From Zoogloea sp. LCSB751 (GTDB lineage Bacteria; Pseudomonadota; Gammaproteobacteria; Burkholderiales; Rhodocyclaceae), in NCBI RefSeq assembly GCF_002028455.1, contig NZ_MWUM01000024.1:1-64000 (forward strand): 64,000 nucleotides of DNA, in the 5' to 3' direction. Position 1 is the first letter of the stretch; every line of letters starts with the position of its first letter. Below the pieces are notes generated by a model. That model was given only the letters and a program-made list of their open reading frames with translations. It had not been told where the DNA came from and did not search any database. The translations under genes and the position numbers were made by a program. Positions 8,282 to 16,364 of the stretch are shown here, piece by piece.

Positions 8282-8774
8282 CAGCGGCGCCTCGCGTGGC
8301 GGTTAGGGGACAGTGCAGGCGTACGGCGGGTGTTCATGGCAGCGGGAAATTTGTTGGTGCGGCAAGGCTGCCTTGCCGGAACGCAAGAGGCAAGCCGCAA
8401 CGCGGAAAAAGATCGGAAATGTCTGGCAGGCGGCAAATGGGGGCCCACCTGGCATGTGATGGCGTCAAGATTTAATGACGACACTCCCATAATGGTTTTT
8501 TTCGTGCATTCTTCACTGACTTTGCGTGCCGAATGACTGATGATTCGCGGATGTCATCTTCCTGGCGTCATTGCCGGGCGATGACCGTCCACTGCCGTGT
8601 TGCCGGCTGTATGCCAAAGGGGAATATCTTGCCGTTCGCCAACAGCTTTGCTCCATGTCTCGTGCGGTGGACTGCCGCCGCCATGATTCGAAACGCCATC
8701 CAAGGCGGCCACCCTGCCGTACCTTGCCATGGTGAGCGCCCCTTCCGTCCCAGCGACTTCCGACAGAGTCCCTA
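8282..8774. other. 493-bp intergenic region between divergent genes
   Basis: This region lies between the starts of the UbiB-family gene (-) and the HD-GYP-hemerythrin gene (+). It must hold both promoters, but I see no clear -35/-10 pair or operator. Short ORFs here (for example 8533-8775, 80 codons, overlapping the next ATG by one base) have no recognisable protein character and are not called. Confidence 0.5.
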
Positions 8775-10151
8775 ATGAATTTTCCGCTTGAAGCCTTCGA
8801 CCTCCTCGATCAGGGGGTGGCCATCTTCGATGCCGAAAGCCGGCTGATCTACCAGAATGCGCCCTTTGCCACGCTCGTGGCACCCGGACGCCATCCATTC
8901 AAGGGCGGTTCCGCCCTGACGCTGATCCTCGATTGCATTGCCGCCCAGAGTTCCGGGCAGGGAGGCGATCTGCGTCGTCAGCTGTCAGCGTTTCATGATG
9001 CGAAGTTCGGCGGCAACGAATTGCAGGTCGAGATCGTCGGCGAGAGGGGGCGTCACCTTTTTGTCGTCGCCCGCTCCACCGACAGCGGAGTCCTGCTGCT
9101 GCAGGTGCGCGACATCACGCTGGAGCGGCGTTCGACCGTCAAGCTGGAAAGCGTCATGAAGGTGGCTGTCTCGACGCTGGCCGACCTGGCCGAATACCGC
9201 GATACCGACACCAGCGAACACGTGCTGCGGGTGGCCCGCTTGGCCCACGAGATCGCCCGTGAACTGGCCGGTGTGGGCTATCCCGCGGATGAGTTGGACG
9301 CCGACTTTCTGTCCCACCTCGGCACCGCCAGCATCCTGCACGACATCGGCAAGGTCGGCGTGCCGGACAGCATCCTGCTCAAGAAGGGCAAGCTCGATCC
9401 CGAAGAGCGGAAGCTGATCGAACGCCATGCCGAGGACGGTGGCAGCATCCTGAAGAAGGCCAGCCGCCTGCTGCCCGAGAGCCTGCACTTCCGGTTGGCC
9501 TCGGAAATCGCCCATTCCCACCACGAGCGCTGGGATGGCAAGGGCTATCCCTACAAGCTGGCCGGTGAGCAGATCCCGCTGTCGGCCCGCATCACCTCGG
9601 TGGCCGACGTCTTCGACGCCCTGTCGTCGGAGCGCCCCTACAAGCCGGCCTGGCCGCTCGACAAGGTCAGGGCCTACATGCGCGAATCGGCCGGTAGCCA
9701 GTTCGATTCGCGCGTCGTGGCCGCCCTAGAAAAAGTGCTCGAGATCCGCGAGCAGGCCAGCGACATCCAGTGGTCCGCGCTGATGAGCCTTAACGATCCG
9801 GTGGTCGACCACGACCACAGCGTGCTGCTGACCCTCATCAACCAGATCTCCCTCGACGCCAACTGTCACGACCAGAGCGCGGTCGAGTTCGTCGTCGATG
9901 AGCTGGTCGGCTACACGCTGTCCCATTTCGGTCGGGAGGAGCGTCTGCTCGAGCGCAACGGCTATCCCCATCTCGAGGCGCACAAGGAAGTCCACCGGCG
10001 TATGGCGGAAGAAGTCATCGCGTTGCGCGACAAGCTGCGCAACAACTTCACGCCGGGCCTGGGGGAGGAAATCTCCCGCTATCTGCGTAACTGGCTCACC
10101 GATCACATCCTCGTCGAGGATAAGAAGTTCGCCCAGTATCTGCAGGGCTGA
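8775..10151 (+). CDS. PAS - HD-GYP - bacteriohemerythrin fusion protein
   Basis: 458 residues, three domains. Residues 1-115 are PAS-like (LDQGVAIFDAESRLIYQNAPF). The HD-GYP domain spans about 130-330, with His189-Asp190 in LHDIGKVGVPDSILLKKGKL and HHERWDGKGYP at 249-259, so it should hydrolyse cyclic-di-GMP. Residues 335-458 form a hemerythrin domain with all seven usual diiron ligands: His348, His384, Glu388, His403, His407, His444 and Asp449. Hemerythrin domains bind O2 or sense redox at a non-heme diiron site, so an oxygen- or redox-controlled phosphodiesterase is predicted. No membrane helices are seen. The gene is convergent with the next gene, 15 bases apart. Domain calls are strong; the signal sensed is inference. 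Confidence 0.92.
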   Translation: MNFPLEAFDLLDQGVAIFDAESRLIYQNAPFATLVAPGRHPFKGGSALTLILDCIAAQSSGQGGDLRRQLSAFHDAKFGGNELQVEIVGERGRHLFVVARSTDSGVLLLQVRDITLERRSTVKLESVMKVAVSTLADLAEYRDTDTSEHVLRVARLAHEIARELAGVGYPADELDADFLSHLGTASILHDIGKVGVPDSILLKKGKLDPEERKLIERHAEDGGSILKKASRLLPESLHFRLASEIAHSHHERWDGKGYPYKLAGEQIPLSARITSVADVFDALSSERPYKPAWPLDKVRAYMRESAGSQFDSRVVAALEKVLEIREQASDIQWSALMSLNDPVVDHDHSVLLTLINQISLDANCHDQSAVEFVVDELVGYTLSHFGREERLLERNGYPHLEAHKEVHRRMAEEVIALRDKLRNNFTPGLGEEISRYLRNWLTDHILVEDKKFAQYLQG

Positions 10152-10166
10152 CAACGCATACCACGC

Positions 10167-11594
10167 TCATGCTGGCTGGAGCTCCGGCGCCTTCGAACTG
10201 TTGGAGCCTTCTACCTTGCGAAGAAGGGGAAGGCTGAGCATCGGTAGTAAGCCGATCAGGGCCACGGCGACCATCAGTGGGCCCAGGTTGGAGAAGTCCT
10301 CGCGGGTGATATGGAAAGCTTCATTGAGATAGCCGGTGAACAACTGGCTTGCAGAAAGAGCGAGGTTCATCAGGGAGGCCATCACGGCGAACACCGTTGC
10401 TTCGGCACCCTTGGGCGCGGCGCGGGCGGTGAGGATGAGCATCGGCACCATGGTCAGTTGGCCCAGCGGCGCCGAGATGGTGGTGTCGATGAAGGCGAAA
10501 GTGCGGGCGGACAGGCCCAGCCATTCATTGAGGCCATAGAACAGCCCGATATTCGGCAGATAGAGAATCGTGCCGACGATCATCACCCAGCCCAGCGTGA
10601 AGCTGACCGGCATGCTGACGATGTACTTCCGGAAGGCGAGCAGGCCGATCAGGCTCAGGATGGAGCTGACCTGGGCCAGCACGCCGAGGAACTCCTGGTC
10701 GAAGCCGAGTTTGTCGATGGCCCAGTAGCTGTAGCCCTGGCCGACGTCTGGCGTGGCGCGGAACAAAAAGATGACGGCTGCCGCGATGGCGATTTCCTTC
10801 GAAATGCCGACACGTGCCAGCACCAGACCGATCAGGGCCAGCGAGATGAACAGCACGATCTCCTGTGAGTAGGGCACTTCGAGCAGTTTGAGGACGATGC
10901 CGCTCGCGGCGTAGGCCAGTCCGACCAGGATGACGATGCGGGCCTTGCCACCGCCCAGTAGATCCTGGCCGGCGTTAGCTTCCGCAGAGGCCGGAAGTTG
11001 GATGCGTTTCCGGTCGCGCCGCAACAGGGGCAGGCTGGCCACAATCAGCAAAGGCAGGAGGCTGGCCAGCGCATAAACCTTGCGCGGGCCAATGGCACCG
11101 GCCAGTACGCCGGATAGATAGCCCACGCTGATGGCGCCCAGCAGGACGGCAGCCCGTCCGAGGGTCTGGATCTGGTTGCGCTCTTCCTCTGTTTCGACCA
11201 CTTCGACGCTCAGGGCGTCTGCGATCACGTCCTGGATCATGAAGCCGATGACCGTCAGCAGCGTTGCTACCAAGTAGCTGCTCTTGTCATTCACGACCGT
11301 GGCGAGCGCCACATAACCGGCGAAAGTGGCTGCGCATCCAATCAGCAGCCAGGCAATGCGGCGACTGCCGAAGAGGGGTTGGACGTCGGCGGCCGTGCCG
11401 ACCACCATTTTCATGGACCAGGGCAGGAGTAGCCAGAAACCGATGCTGCTGACTTCGACGGGAGAAAGCTGGAGGGTTTCCTTCTGGAAGAAGACTTCGG
11501 CGATACCTGTAATCGAGCTGGCGCCGAAGCAGAAATAAACGAGCAAGACCGTCGTCCATTCGCGGCGATAACCGCCAAGGAATTTGCTGAACAC
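10167..11594 (-). CDS. MFS/BT1-like membrane transporter
   Basis: 475 residues with about 12 membrane helices. The N-terminus MFSKFLGGYRREWTTVLLVYF is followed by GIAEVFFQKETLQLSPVEVS, then WLLLPWSMKMVVGTAADVQP. That last segment resembles the folate-biopterin transporter (BT1) branch of the MFS. A central charged loop (about 185-210) separates the two halves. The substrate is unknown; BT1 relatives in bacteria and cyanobacteria carry folates or pterins. The gene follows the signal peptidase gene on the same strand after a 107-bp gap holding a long hairpin, so it is probably transcribed separately. Confidence 0.7.
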   Translation of the reverse strand: MFSKFLGGYRREWTTVLLVYFCFGASSITGIAEVFFQKETLQLSPVEVSSIGFWLLLPWSMKMVVGTAADVQPLFGSRRIAWLLIGCAATFAGYVALATVVNDKSSYLVATLLTVIGFMIQDVIADALSVEVVETEEERNQIQTLGRAAVLLGAISVGYLSGVLAGAIGPRKVYALASLLPLLIVASLPLLRRDRKRIQLPASAEANAGQDLLGGGKARIVILVGLAYAASGIVLKLLEVPYSQEIVLFISLALIGLVLARVGISKEIAIAAAVIFLFRATPDVGQGYSYWAIDKLGFDQEFLGVLAQVSSILSLIGLLAFRKYIVSMPVSFTLGWVMIVGTILYLPNIGLFYGLNEWLGLSARTFAFIDTTISAPLGQLTMVPMLILTARAAPKGAEATVFAVMASLMNLALSASQLFTGYLNEAFHITREDFSNLGPLMVAVALIGLLPMLSLPLLRKVEGSNSSKAPELQPA

Positions 11595-11648
11595 GCTTTC
11601 TCCTGTTTGCTTGCTTGTGACGATGTTCTATCGGACAGTTCTGTAGAA

Positions 11649-11686
11649 GATGCTGCAGGGGCGAATGAATTCGCCCCTGCAGCATC
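11649..11686. repeat. Palindromic intergenic repeat, copy 1 (core GGGGCGAAT-GA-ATTCGCCCC)
   Basis: Perfect 18-bp arms (11649-11666 and 11669-11686) flank a 2-base GA centre. The core is shared with copies near 29.5 kb and 40.07 kb. Here it lies 16 bases after the signal peptidase stop and may double as its terminator; no U-tract follows. Confidence 0.8.
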
Positions 11687-11701
11687 AGCCAGCGTCAGAC
11701 C

Positions 11702-12367
11702 TTACAGTGCCCGTGCGAAACGCTCCAGGCGGGGCAGCCAGGTGCCCAGAATGTCGGCCGAGACGAGGATGTGGTGGGCCTTGCCGACCAGCAGATGGCG
11801 GGGGACGAGGCCGATCACACGGGAGTCGGCGCTGTTGTCCCGGTTGTCACCGAGCATCAGGTACTGGCCGGGTGGGATGGTGAGGGGGGCGAAGTTGCGC
11901 AGCCGCTGCACCTGGGGCAGGTACTGGATGGTGCGTCGTGTGCCAGCCATCGTTTCGGTTGCGCGGACCGCGTCGACTTCGTGGCCCTCGCCGATGGGCT
12001 CGGACACCACGCCGGTGATGTCGTAGCGGGCCGCCTCGCCGTTGATGGTCAGCGCACCGTCGCGTAGCTCCACGGTGTCACCGGGCAGACCGATGACGCG
12101 CTTGATCAGGCGGATGCCGTCCCTGGGCGAGTTGAAGGTCACCACGTCGCCGCGCGCCGGGTCGCCCAGATGGGCGACGGAGATGTCGGTAAGGGGGAGC
12201 TTGGCGTCATAGGCCAGGCGATTGATGAGCACCACGTCGCCTTCCAGGAGGGTGGGGCGCATGGAGCCGGACGGGATCGGGTTCCAGTCGGCGATCGCGG
12301 TACGGAAAAAGCCGAGGCAGATCAGGAAGAGCAGGAATCCGCGGTTGTTCTTGATCAAGTCTTTCAT
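11702..12367 (-). CDS. lepB: Signal peptidase I
   Basis: 221 residues from the ATG at 12367. One membrane anchor (about 9-27) precedes the catalytic box IPSGSMRPTL with nucleophile Ser35. The general base is Lys89 in RLIKRVIGLPGD, and the C-terminal GDNRDNSADSR box is intact. It removes signal peptides on the outer face of the inner membrane. The ORF is open to an ATG at 12424 that overlaps the upstream stop as TGATG, so a 240-residue form made by translational coupling is possible. The gene is not in the usual lepA-lepB-rnc setting and may be a second signal peptidase. It follows the sulfonate operon on the same strand. Confidence 0.9.
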   Translation of the reverse strand: MKDLIKNNRGFLLFLICLGFFRTAIADWNPIPSGSMRPTLLEGDVVLINRLAYDAKLPLTDISVAHLGDPARGDVVTFNSPRDGIRLIKRVIGLPGDTVELRDGALTINGEAARYDITGVVSEPIGEGHEVDAVRATETMAGTRRTIQYLPQVQRLRNFAPLTIPPGQYLMLGDNRDNSADSRVIGLVPRHLLVGKAHHILVSADILGTWLPRLERFARAL

Positions 12368-12423
12368 GCCGTTCTCATAGGTTGTGATGTTGTCTATCGA
12401 CCGGTCGGCCACGCATTGGTTCA

Positions 12424-13575
12424 TCAGGTGTACATATTCGGCGGCGGGTATTCCCCGTTGAGGGACCAGCGACCGAGCATGGCCAGCTTGTAGTCGATGG
12501 GGTCGTGCAGGGTGTGGGTGCGCACGTTGCGCCAGAAGCGGTCGTAGCCGAGGCTGGCATGGGTGCCGCGGGCGCCGACCACCTCGAAGAGTTCCTGGCT
12601 GGCGAACAGTCCGGCCCGGTGGGCGATGACCTTGGCTTCGGCGATCGCGGCGGCAGTCTCGGCCCGCTCCCTTTCGGTCAGTTCGGGGCCGCGTTCAAAG
12701 GAGGCCTGGATGGCCTTGGCGGCCCGTTCGGCCAGTGCGTCGGCGGCAGCGATCTGCACGTGGATCTCGCCGAAGCGGTGCAGCGTGTAGGGGTCTTCGG
12801 TGGCCTGTTGCACGTTGGCGGCGATCCACGGGCGGGCCCGTTGGCGGGCGAAATCCCGTGCTTCGTCGCGGGCGCCGATGGCGATGCCCAGGTACAGGTT
12901 GGCGAGGATCAGCTGGCCGAAGCTGTTGCGCAGGGTGTGGAAGGGGCTGAGGGTGGCGGCGTGGGGGCGCAGCACGTCTTGCCGGCGCAGCAGCACCTGG
13001 TGGAAGCTCACCGAGCCGCTGTCGGTCTGGCGTTGTCCGATCGGGTCCCAGTCGTCGTTGATGACGATGCCCGGCCGGTCGGTATCTATCACCCCGATGA
13101 TGAAGGCGCCGCCGGCCGGGTGCTGGGCGGTGAGCGTCAGGAAACGGGAGCCGCGGGCGCCGGAGCAGAAGCCCTTGGTGCCGTCGAGGAGGTAGCCGTC
13201 CGGGTGATCGCTGGCGGTGAGTCCCGCGTCGAGGGGATTCATCGCGTTGCCCCACCAGCCGCCTGCCGTAATCGTGCGGCCGAGCCAGCATCGCTGCTGT
13301 GCCTCGTTGCCGTAGATGCGCAGCGTGGCGACCTGCAGGTGGTGGAAGGCCAGCAGGTGGGCGAGGGCGCTGTCCACCGCGGCGACGCGGCGGACCAGCG
13401 TGAAGATCTCCGGCCACGGACGTTCGTCGCCGCCATCCACTTTCGGGATGGACAGGCGCAACAGGCCGGCGGCCTGCAGCAGGGCTTTTTCCTCGGCCGC
13501 GTGGCCGCCGCGCTTGTCCCGTTCGACGGCAGTGCGGCGGAGTTCGGCGAGCAGGGGGGCGAGATCGTCGGGCAT
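12424..13575 (-). CDS. Acyl-CoA dehydrogenase-like flavin monooxygenase (SfnB/DszC type)
   Basis: 383 residues from the ATG at 13575. The acyl-CoA dehydrogenase fold is clear from LLRLSIPKVDGG, the middle flavin-binding segment GFCSGARGSRFLTLTAQ, and the C-terminal VVGARGTHASLGYDRFWRNV. Proteins with the ending RTHTLHDPIDYKLAMLGRW belong to the SfnB/DszC branch. These use reduced flavin to oxidise organosulfur compounds rather than acyl-CoA. The setting, just after a TauABC-like transporter and TauD-like dioxygenase, supports a role in sulfur scavenging. An open frame upstream to 14370 runs through the permease gene out of frame and is rejected. No flavin reductase lies nearby. Confidence 0.82.
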   Translation of the reverse strand: MPDDLAPLLAELRRTAVERDKRGGHAAEEKALLQAAGLLRLSIPKVDGGDERPWPEIFTLVRRVAAVDSALAHLLAFHHLQVATLRIYGNEAQQRCWLGRTITAGGWWGNAMNPLDAGLTASDHPDGYLLDGTKGFCSGARGSRFLTLTAQHPAGGAFIIGVIDTDRPGIVINDDWDPIGQRQTDSGSVSFHQVLLRRQDVLRPHAATLSPFHTLRNSFGQLILANLYLGIAIGARDEARDFARQRARPWIAANVQQATEDPYTLHRFGEIHVQIAAADALAERAAKAIQASFERGPELTERERAETAAAIAEAKVIAHRAGLFASQELFEVVGARGTHASLGYDRFWRNVRTHTLHDPIDYKLAMLGRWSLNGEYPPPNMYT

Positions 13576-13601
13576 GGGGATTCCGGAAGCGATCGACGCT
13601 T

Positions 13602-14471
13602 TCAGCGTAGCAGGCCCCAGCGCCGCACGGTGACCCGCTCCAGGGTGTTGAAGCCGAGGTTCTCGACGATCAGGCCGATGATGACCACCAGCGCCAAGCC
13701 GGCGAAGACCCGGTCGGTGAACAGTTCGTTGCGGTTCTGGAAGATGTACCAGCCCAGCCCGCCCTTGCCGGACGAGGCGCCGAAGACCAGCTCGGCGGCG
13801 ATCAGCGTGCGCCACGCAAAGGCCCAGCCGATCTTGAGGCCCGACAGGATGGACGGCAGCGCTGCCGGCACCAGGATCTGCAGCACGTAGCGGATGCCGC
13901 TCAGGCCATAGTTGCGGCCGGCCATCTGCAGGGTTTGCGGCACGCCCTGGAAACCGGCGTAGGTGTTGAGGGCCAGCGGCCACAGCACCGAATGCAGCAG
14001 CACGAAGACCAGGCTGCCGTGGCCGATGCCGAACCACAGCAGGGCGATGGGCAGCAAGGCGATCGCCGGCAGTGGGTTGAACATGGTCGTCAGCGTGGAC
14101 AGCAGGTCGCGCCCGAGGCGGCTGGATACCGCCAGCGCGGTGAGCACGAAGGCAGCCAGTACCCCGCCGAGATAGCCTTGCAACAGGACTTCGAGGGACA
14201 GTGCGGTGCGTTCGAGCAGTTCGCCAGAGGCGACGCCGTCCAGCAGTGCGCTGGCGGTGGCCAGGAAGGTCGGCAGCAGAAGCTCGTTGTCCTGCTGGCG
14301 GGCGATGATTTCCCAGGCCAGTGCCAGCACGGCAAGGAGCAGGGTCTTGCGTAGCCAGGCCTGTTCCCACAGGCGGGCGGCCAGCGGCAAGCTGTGTTCG
14401 AGGCTCACATGGGTGAGCGGCTCCAGCTGGTGTTCGTATTCCGGCCGGATCGGGGCGTGGAGGGCGTTCAT
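13602..14471 (-). CDS. tauC: ABC transporter permease, TauC/SsuC type
   Basis: 289 residues with six or so membrane helices and the EAA-type cytoplasmic loop (AGRNYGLSGIRYVLQILVP, about 184-202). It follows the TauC/SsuC/NrtB layout, with a longer polar N-terminus (about 35 residues) before the first helix. It is the membrane channel of an aliphatic sulfonate or taurine importer, working with the ATPase and binding protein encoded just upstream. Its start overlaps the end of the ATPase gene by 4 bases (14468-14471), which indicates translational coupling. The substrate cannot be fixed from sequence. Confidence 0.85.
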   Translation of the reverse strand: MNALHAPIRPEYEHQLEPLTHVSLEHSLPLAARLWEQAWLRKTLLLAVLALAWEIIARQQDNELLLPTFLATASALLDGVASGELLERTALSLEVLLQGYLGGVLAAFVLTALAVSSRLGRDLLSTLTTMFNPLPAIALLPIALLWFGIGHGSLVFVLLHSVLWPLALNTYAGFQGVPQTLQMAGRNYGLSGIRYVLQILVPAALPSILSGLKIGWAFAWRTLIAAELVFGASSGKGGLGWYIFQNRNELFTDRVFAGLALVVIIGLIVENLGFNTLERVTVRRWGLLR

Positions 14472-15322
14472 GCGAATCTCTTCAGGTTGCCGGGTGTCGT
14501 TGCGGCGGTAATACCGGTCGGTTCTTCATCGAACAGCAGGCGATGGATGCGCTGGGCACTGGCCTGAAAATCGGCGCTGCCGAGGCTGTGCAGGCCGTAG
14601 TGATGGCTGTTGATCTCGGCGCGCATGCGGCCGGGGTGGGGCGACAGCAGGCCGATGCGGTTGCCGACCACCAGCGCCTCCTCGATGGAATGGGTGACGA
14701 ACAGCAGCGTGAAGCGGACCTCCTCCCACAGGGCCAGCAGTTCTTCCTGCATCTTGCGGCGGGTCAGCGCATCGAGGGCGGCGAAGGGCTCGTCCATCAG
14801 CAGTACCCGCGGCTGCATGGCCAGCGCGCGGGCGATGGCCACACGCTGCTTCATGCCGCCCGACAGGGTGTGCGGGTAGGCGTCGGCGAAGGCCGCCAGG
14901 CCGACCTTGTCCAGGTAGTGCAGGGCTCGCTCGGTGGCCTCCTTGCGGCCGAGGGTGCCGGATACCCGCAGCGGGAAGACCACGTTCTCCTTGACGGTCT
15001 TCCACGGCGGCAGCTGGTCGAATTCCTGGAACACCACGATGCGGTCCGGGCCGGGGCCGGTGACGGGACGCCCGTCGAGGCGGATCTCGCCCTCGGTGGG
15101 CGGCAGGAAGCCGGCCACCGATTTGAGCAGGCTGGATTTGCCACAGCCGGAGGCGCCGAGCAACACGAAGCGGTCGGCCGCATGTACATCGAAACTGACC
15201 TCGTGGGTGGCACGCACCAAGCGTCCCGGTGTGCGGTATTCGAGGCTGACCTTGTCCACCGCCAGCAGCGGCGGTGCGGGGGGCTCAGGCGGAAAGGCGT
15301 TGAGGGGGGTGACGGTGGACAT
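14468..15322 (-). CDS. tauB: ABC transporter ATP-binding protein, TauB/SsuB type
   Basis: 284 residues. Walker A is GASGCGKSS, the signature LSGGMKQRVAIARAL, Walker B VLLMDEPFAALD, and the H-loop LLFVTHSIEEALV. The Q-loop reads VFQEFDQLPPW. This set is typical of the nitrate/sulfonate/taurine ATPases. A C-terminal tail of about 60 residues follows the core domain. The gene lies 8 bases after the binding-protein gene and overlaps the permease gene by 4 bases, so the ABC genes form one unit. Confidence 0.9.
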   Translation of the reverse strand: MSTVTPLNAFPPEPPAPPLLAVDKVSLEYRTPGRLVRATHEVSFDVHAADRFVLLGASGCGKSSLLKSVAGFLPPTEGEIRLDGRPVTGPGPDRIVVFQEFDQLPPWKTVKENVVFPLRVSGTLGRKEATERALHYLDKVGLAAFADAYPHTLSGGMKQRVAIARALAMQPRVLLMDEPFAALDALTRRKMQEELLALWEEVRFTLLFVTHSIEEALVVGNRIGLLSPHPGRMRAEINSHHYGLHSLGSADFQASAQRIHRLLFDEEPTGITAATTPGNLKRFA

Positions 15323-15330
15323 GGCGGACC

Positions 15331-16341
15331 TCAGCTACCGGGCTGCGCGTAGGCTTCCGGGAAGAAGTAGTCCTTCCAGGAGGTGGCGCGGTTCTTCAGG
15401 ACGCCCAGCTTGTAGAGCTCCTCGGCGTAGGCCAGGCTGCGTTGGGGCTGGATGGTGTAGGTGTTCTCCGGATCTTCGATGATCTTGCGTACGAGCTCCG
15501 GTGACAGCTTGGATTTCTGCACGCGGATGAAGATTTCGGCGGCCTTGGCCTTGTCCGCCTTGACCAGCTTGGCCGCCTCGTCGAGGGCGGCGTAGAAGGC
15601 CTGATAGGTCTTGGGATTCTCGTCGTGGTATTTCTGAGTGGTGTACAGCACGTTGAAGGTGGCCGGGCCGCCGAGTGCGTCGTAGGAGCTGAGCACCTTG
15701 TGCACGTTCTTGTTGGCTTCCAGGGCCTGGTAGTAGAACGGGGCGCTGGAGAAGTGGGCGTTGATCTCCGAGCCGCCGGCGATCAGCGCGGCGGTGGCGT
15801 CCGGGTGGGCCAGGCTCACCGAGATGGTGTCGAAGCGCTTGTAATTGTCCTTGCCGAACACCTTGGCGGTTTCGATCTGCAGCACGCGGGACTGGAAGCT
15901 GGTGCCGGCGGCCGGCACGGCGATGCGGTCCTTGTCGCTGAGATCCTTGATGGTCTTCACGTTGGGGTTGCTGCTCAGCAGGTAGTTGGGCAGGTTGCCG
16001 AGGGCCGCCACTGCCTTCACGTTCTGCTTGCCCTTGGTGCGGTCCCACAGGGCGAGCATCGGCGGTACCCCGGCCGACACGATGTCCAGGCTGCCGGACA
16101 GCAGGGCTTCGTTCATCGCGGTGGCACCGGAGATCTGCGTCCACTCCACCTTGATGTCGAGGCCGAGGGCCTTGCCGTGCTTCTCGATCAGCTTCTGGTC
16201 GTGGACCACGTCGAGGATCAGGTAGGAGATGCCGAACTGCTGGGCGACGCGGATCTGTCCTTCGGCGTGGGCGGTCCAGCTAGCCGCGAGCAGGCCGAGG
16301 CCGCCGAGCAGGGCGAGGGTCTTGCGGGTCAGGGTCTTCAT
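15331..16341 (-). CDS. tauA: Periplasmic sulfonate/taurine-type substrate-binding protein
   Basis: 336 residues from the ATG at 16341, with a signal peptide (MKTLTRKTLALLGGLGLLAA, cleavage after AHA near 26). The mature part has the SsuA/TauA/NMT1 layout: an IRVAQQFGISYLILDVVHDQ start, a GATAMNEALLSGSLDIVSAG pocket segment and a IAVPAAGTSFQSRVLQIE hinge. It delivers the ligand to the TauBC membrane complex. Family members bind sulfonates, taurine, nitrate or thiamine precursors; the adjacent TauD-like gene favours a sulfonate. The longer ORF to 16701 lies in another gene's shadow. Confidence 0.87.
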   Translation of the reverse strand: MKTLTRKTLALLGGLGLLAASWTAHAEGQIRVAQQFGISYLILDVVHDQKLIEKHGKALGLDIKVEWTQISGATAMNEALLSGSLDIVSAGVPPMLALWDRTKGKQNVKAVAALGNLPNYLLSSNPNVKTIKDLSDKDRIAVPAAGTSFQSRVLQIETAKVFGKDNYKRFDTISVSLAHPDATAALIAGGSEINAHFSSAPFYYQALEANKNVHKVLSSYDALGGPATFNVLYTTQKYHDENPKTYQAFYAALDEAAKLVKADKAKAAEIFIRVQKSKLSPELVRKIIEDPENTYTIQPQRSLAYAEELYKLGVLKNRATSWKDYFFPEAYAQPGS

Positions 16342-16364
16342 GGTTTCTCTCTGTTTGCGGGGAT

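Noticed and set aside
8533..8775. 80-codon ORF ending on the start codon of the HD-GYP-hemerythrin gene
   Set aside because: The one-base overlap looks like coupling, but the peptide has no predicted structure, many Arg/Cys/Met residues and no ribosome site.
13576..14370. N-terminal extension of the SfnB-like ORF to 648 codons
   Set aside because: The extra 265 codons run out of frame through the tauC gene and show no protein character. The ATG at 13575 gives a complete acyl-CoA dehydrogenase-type protein.
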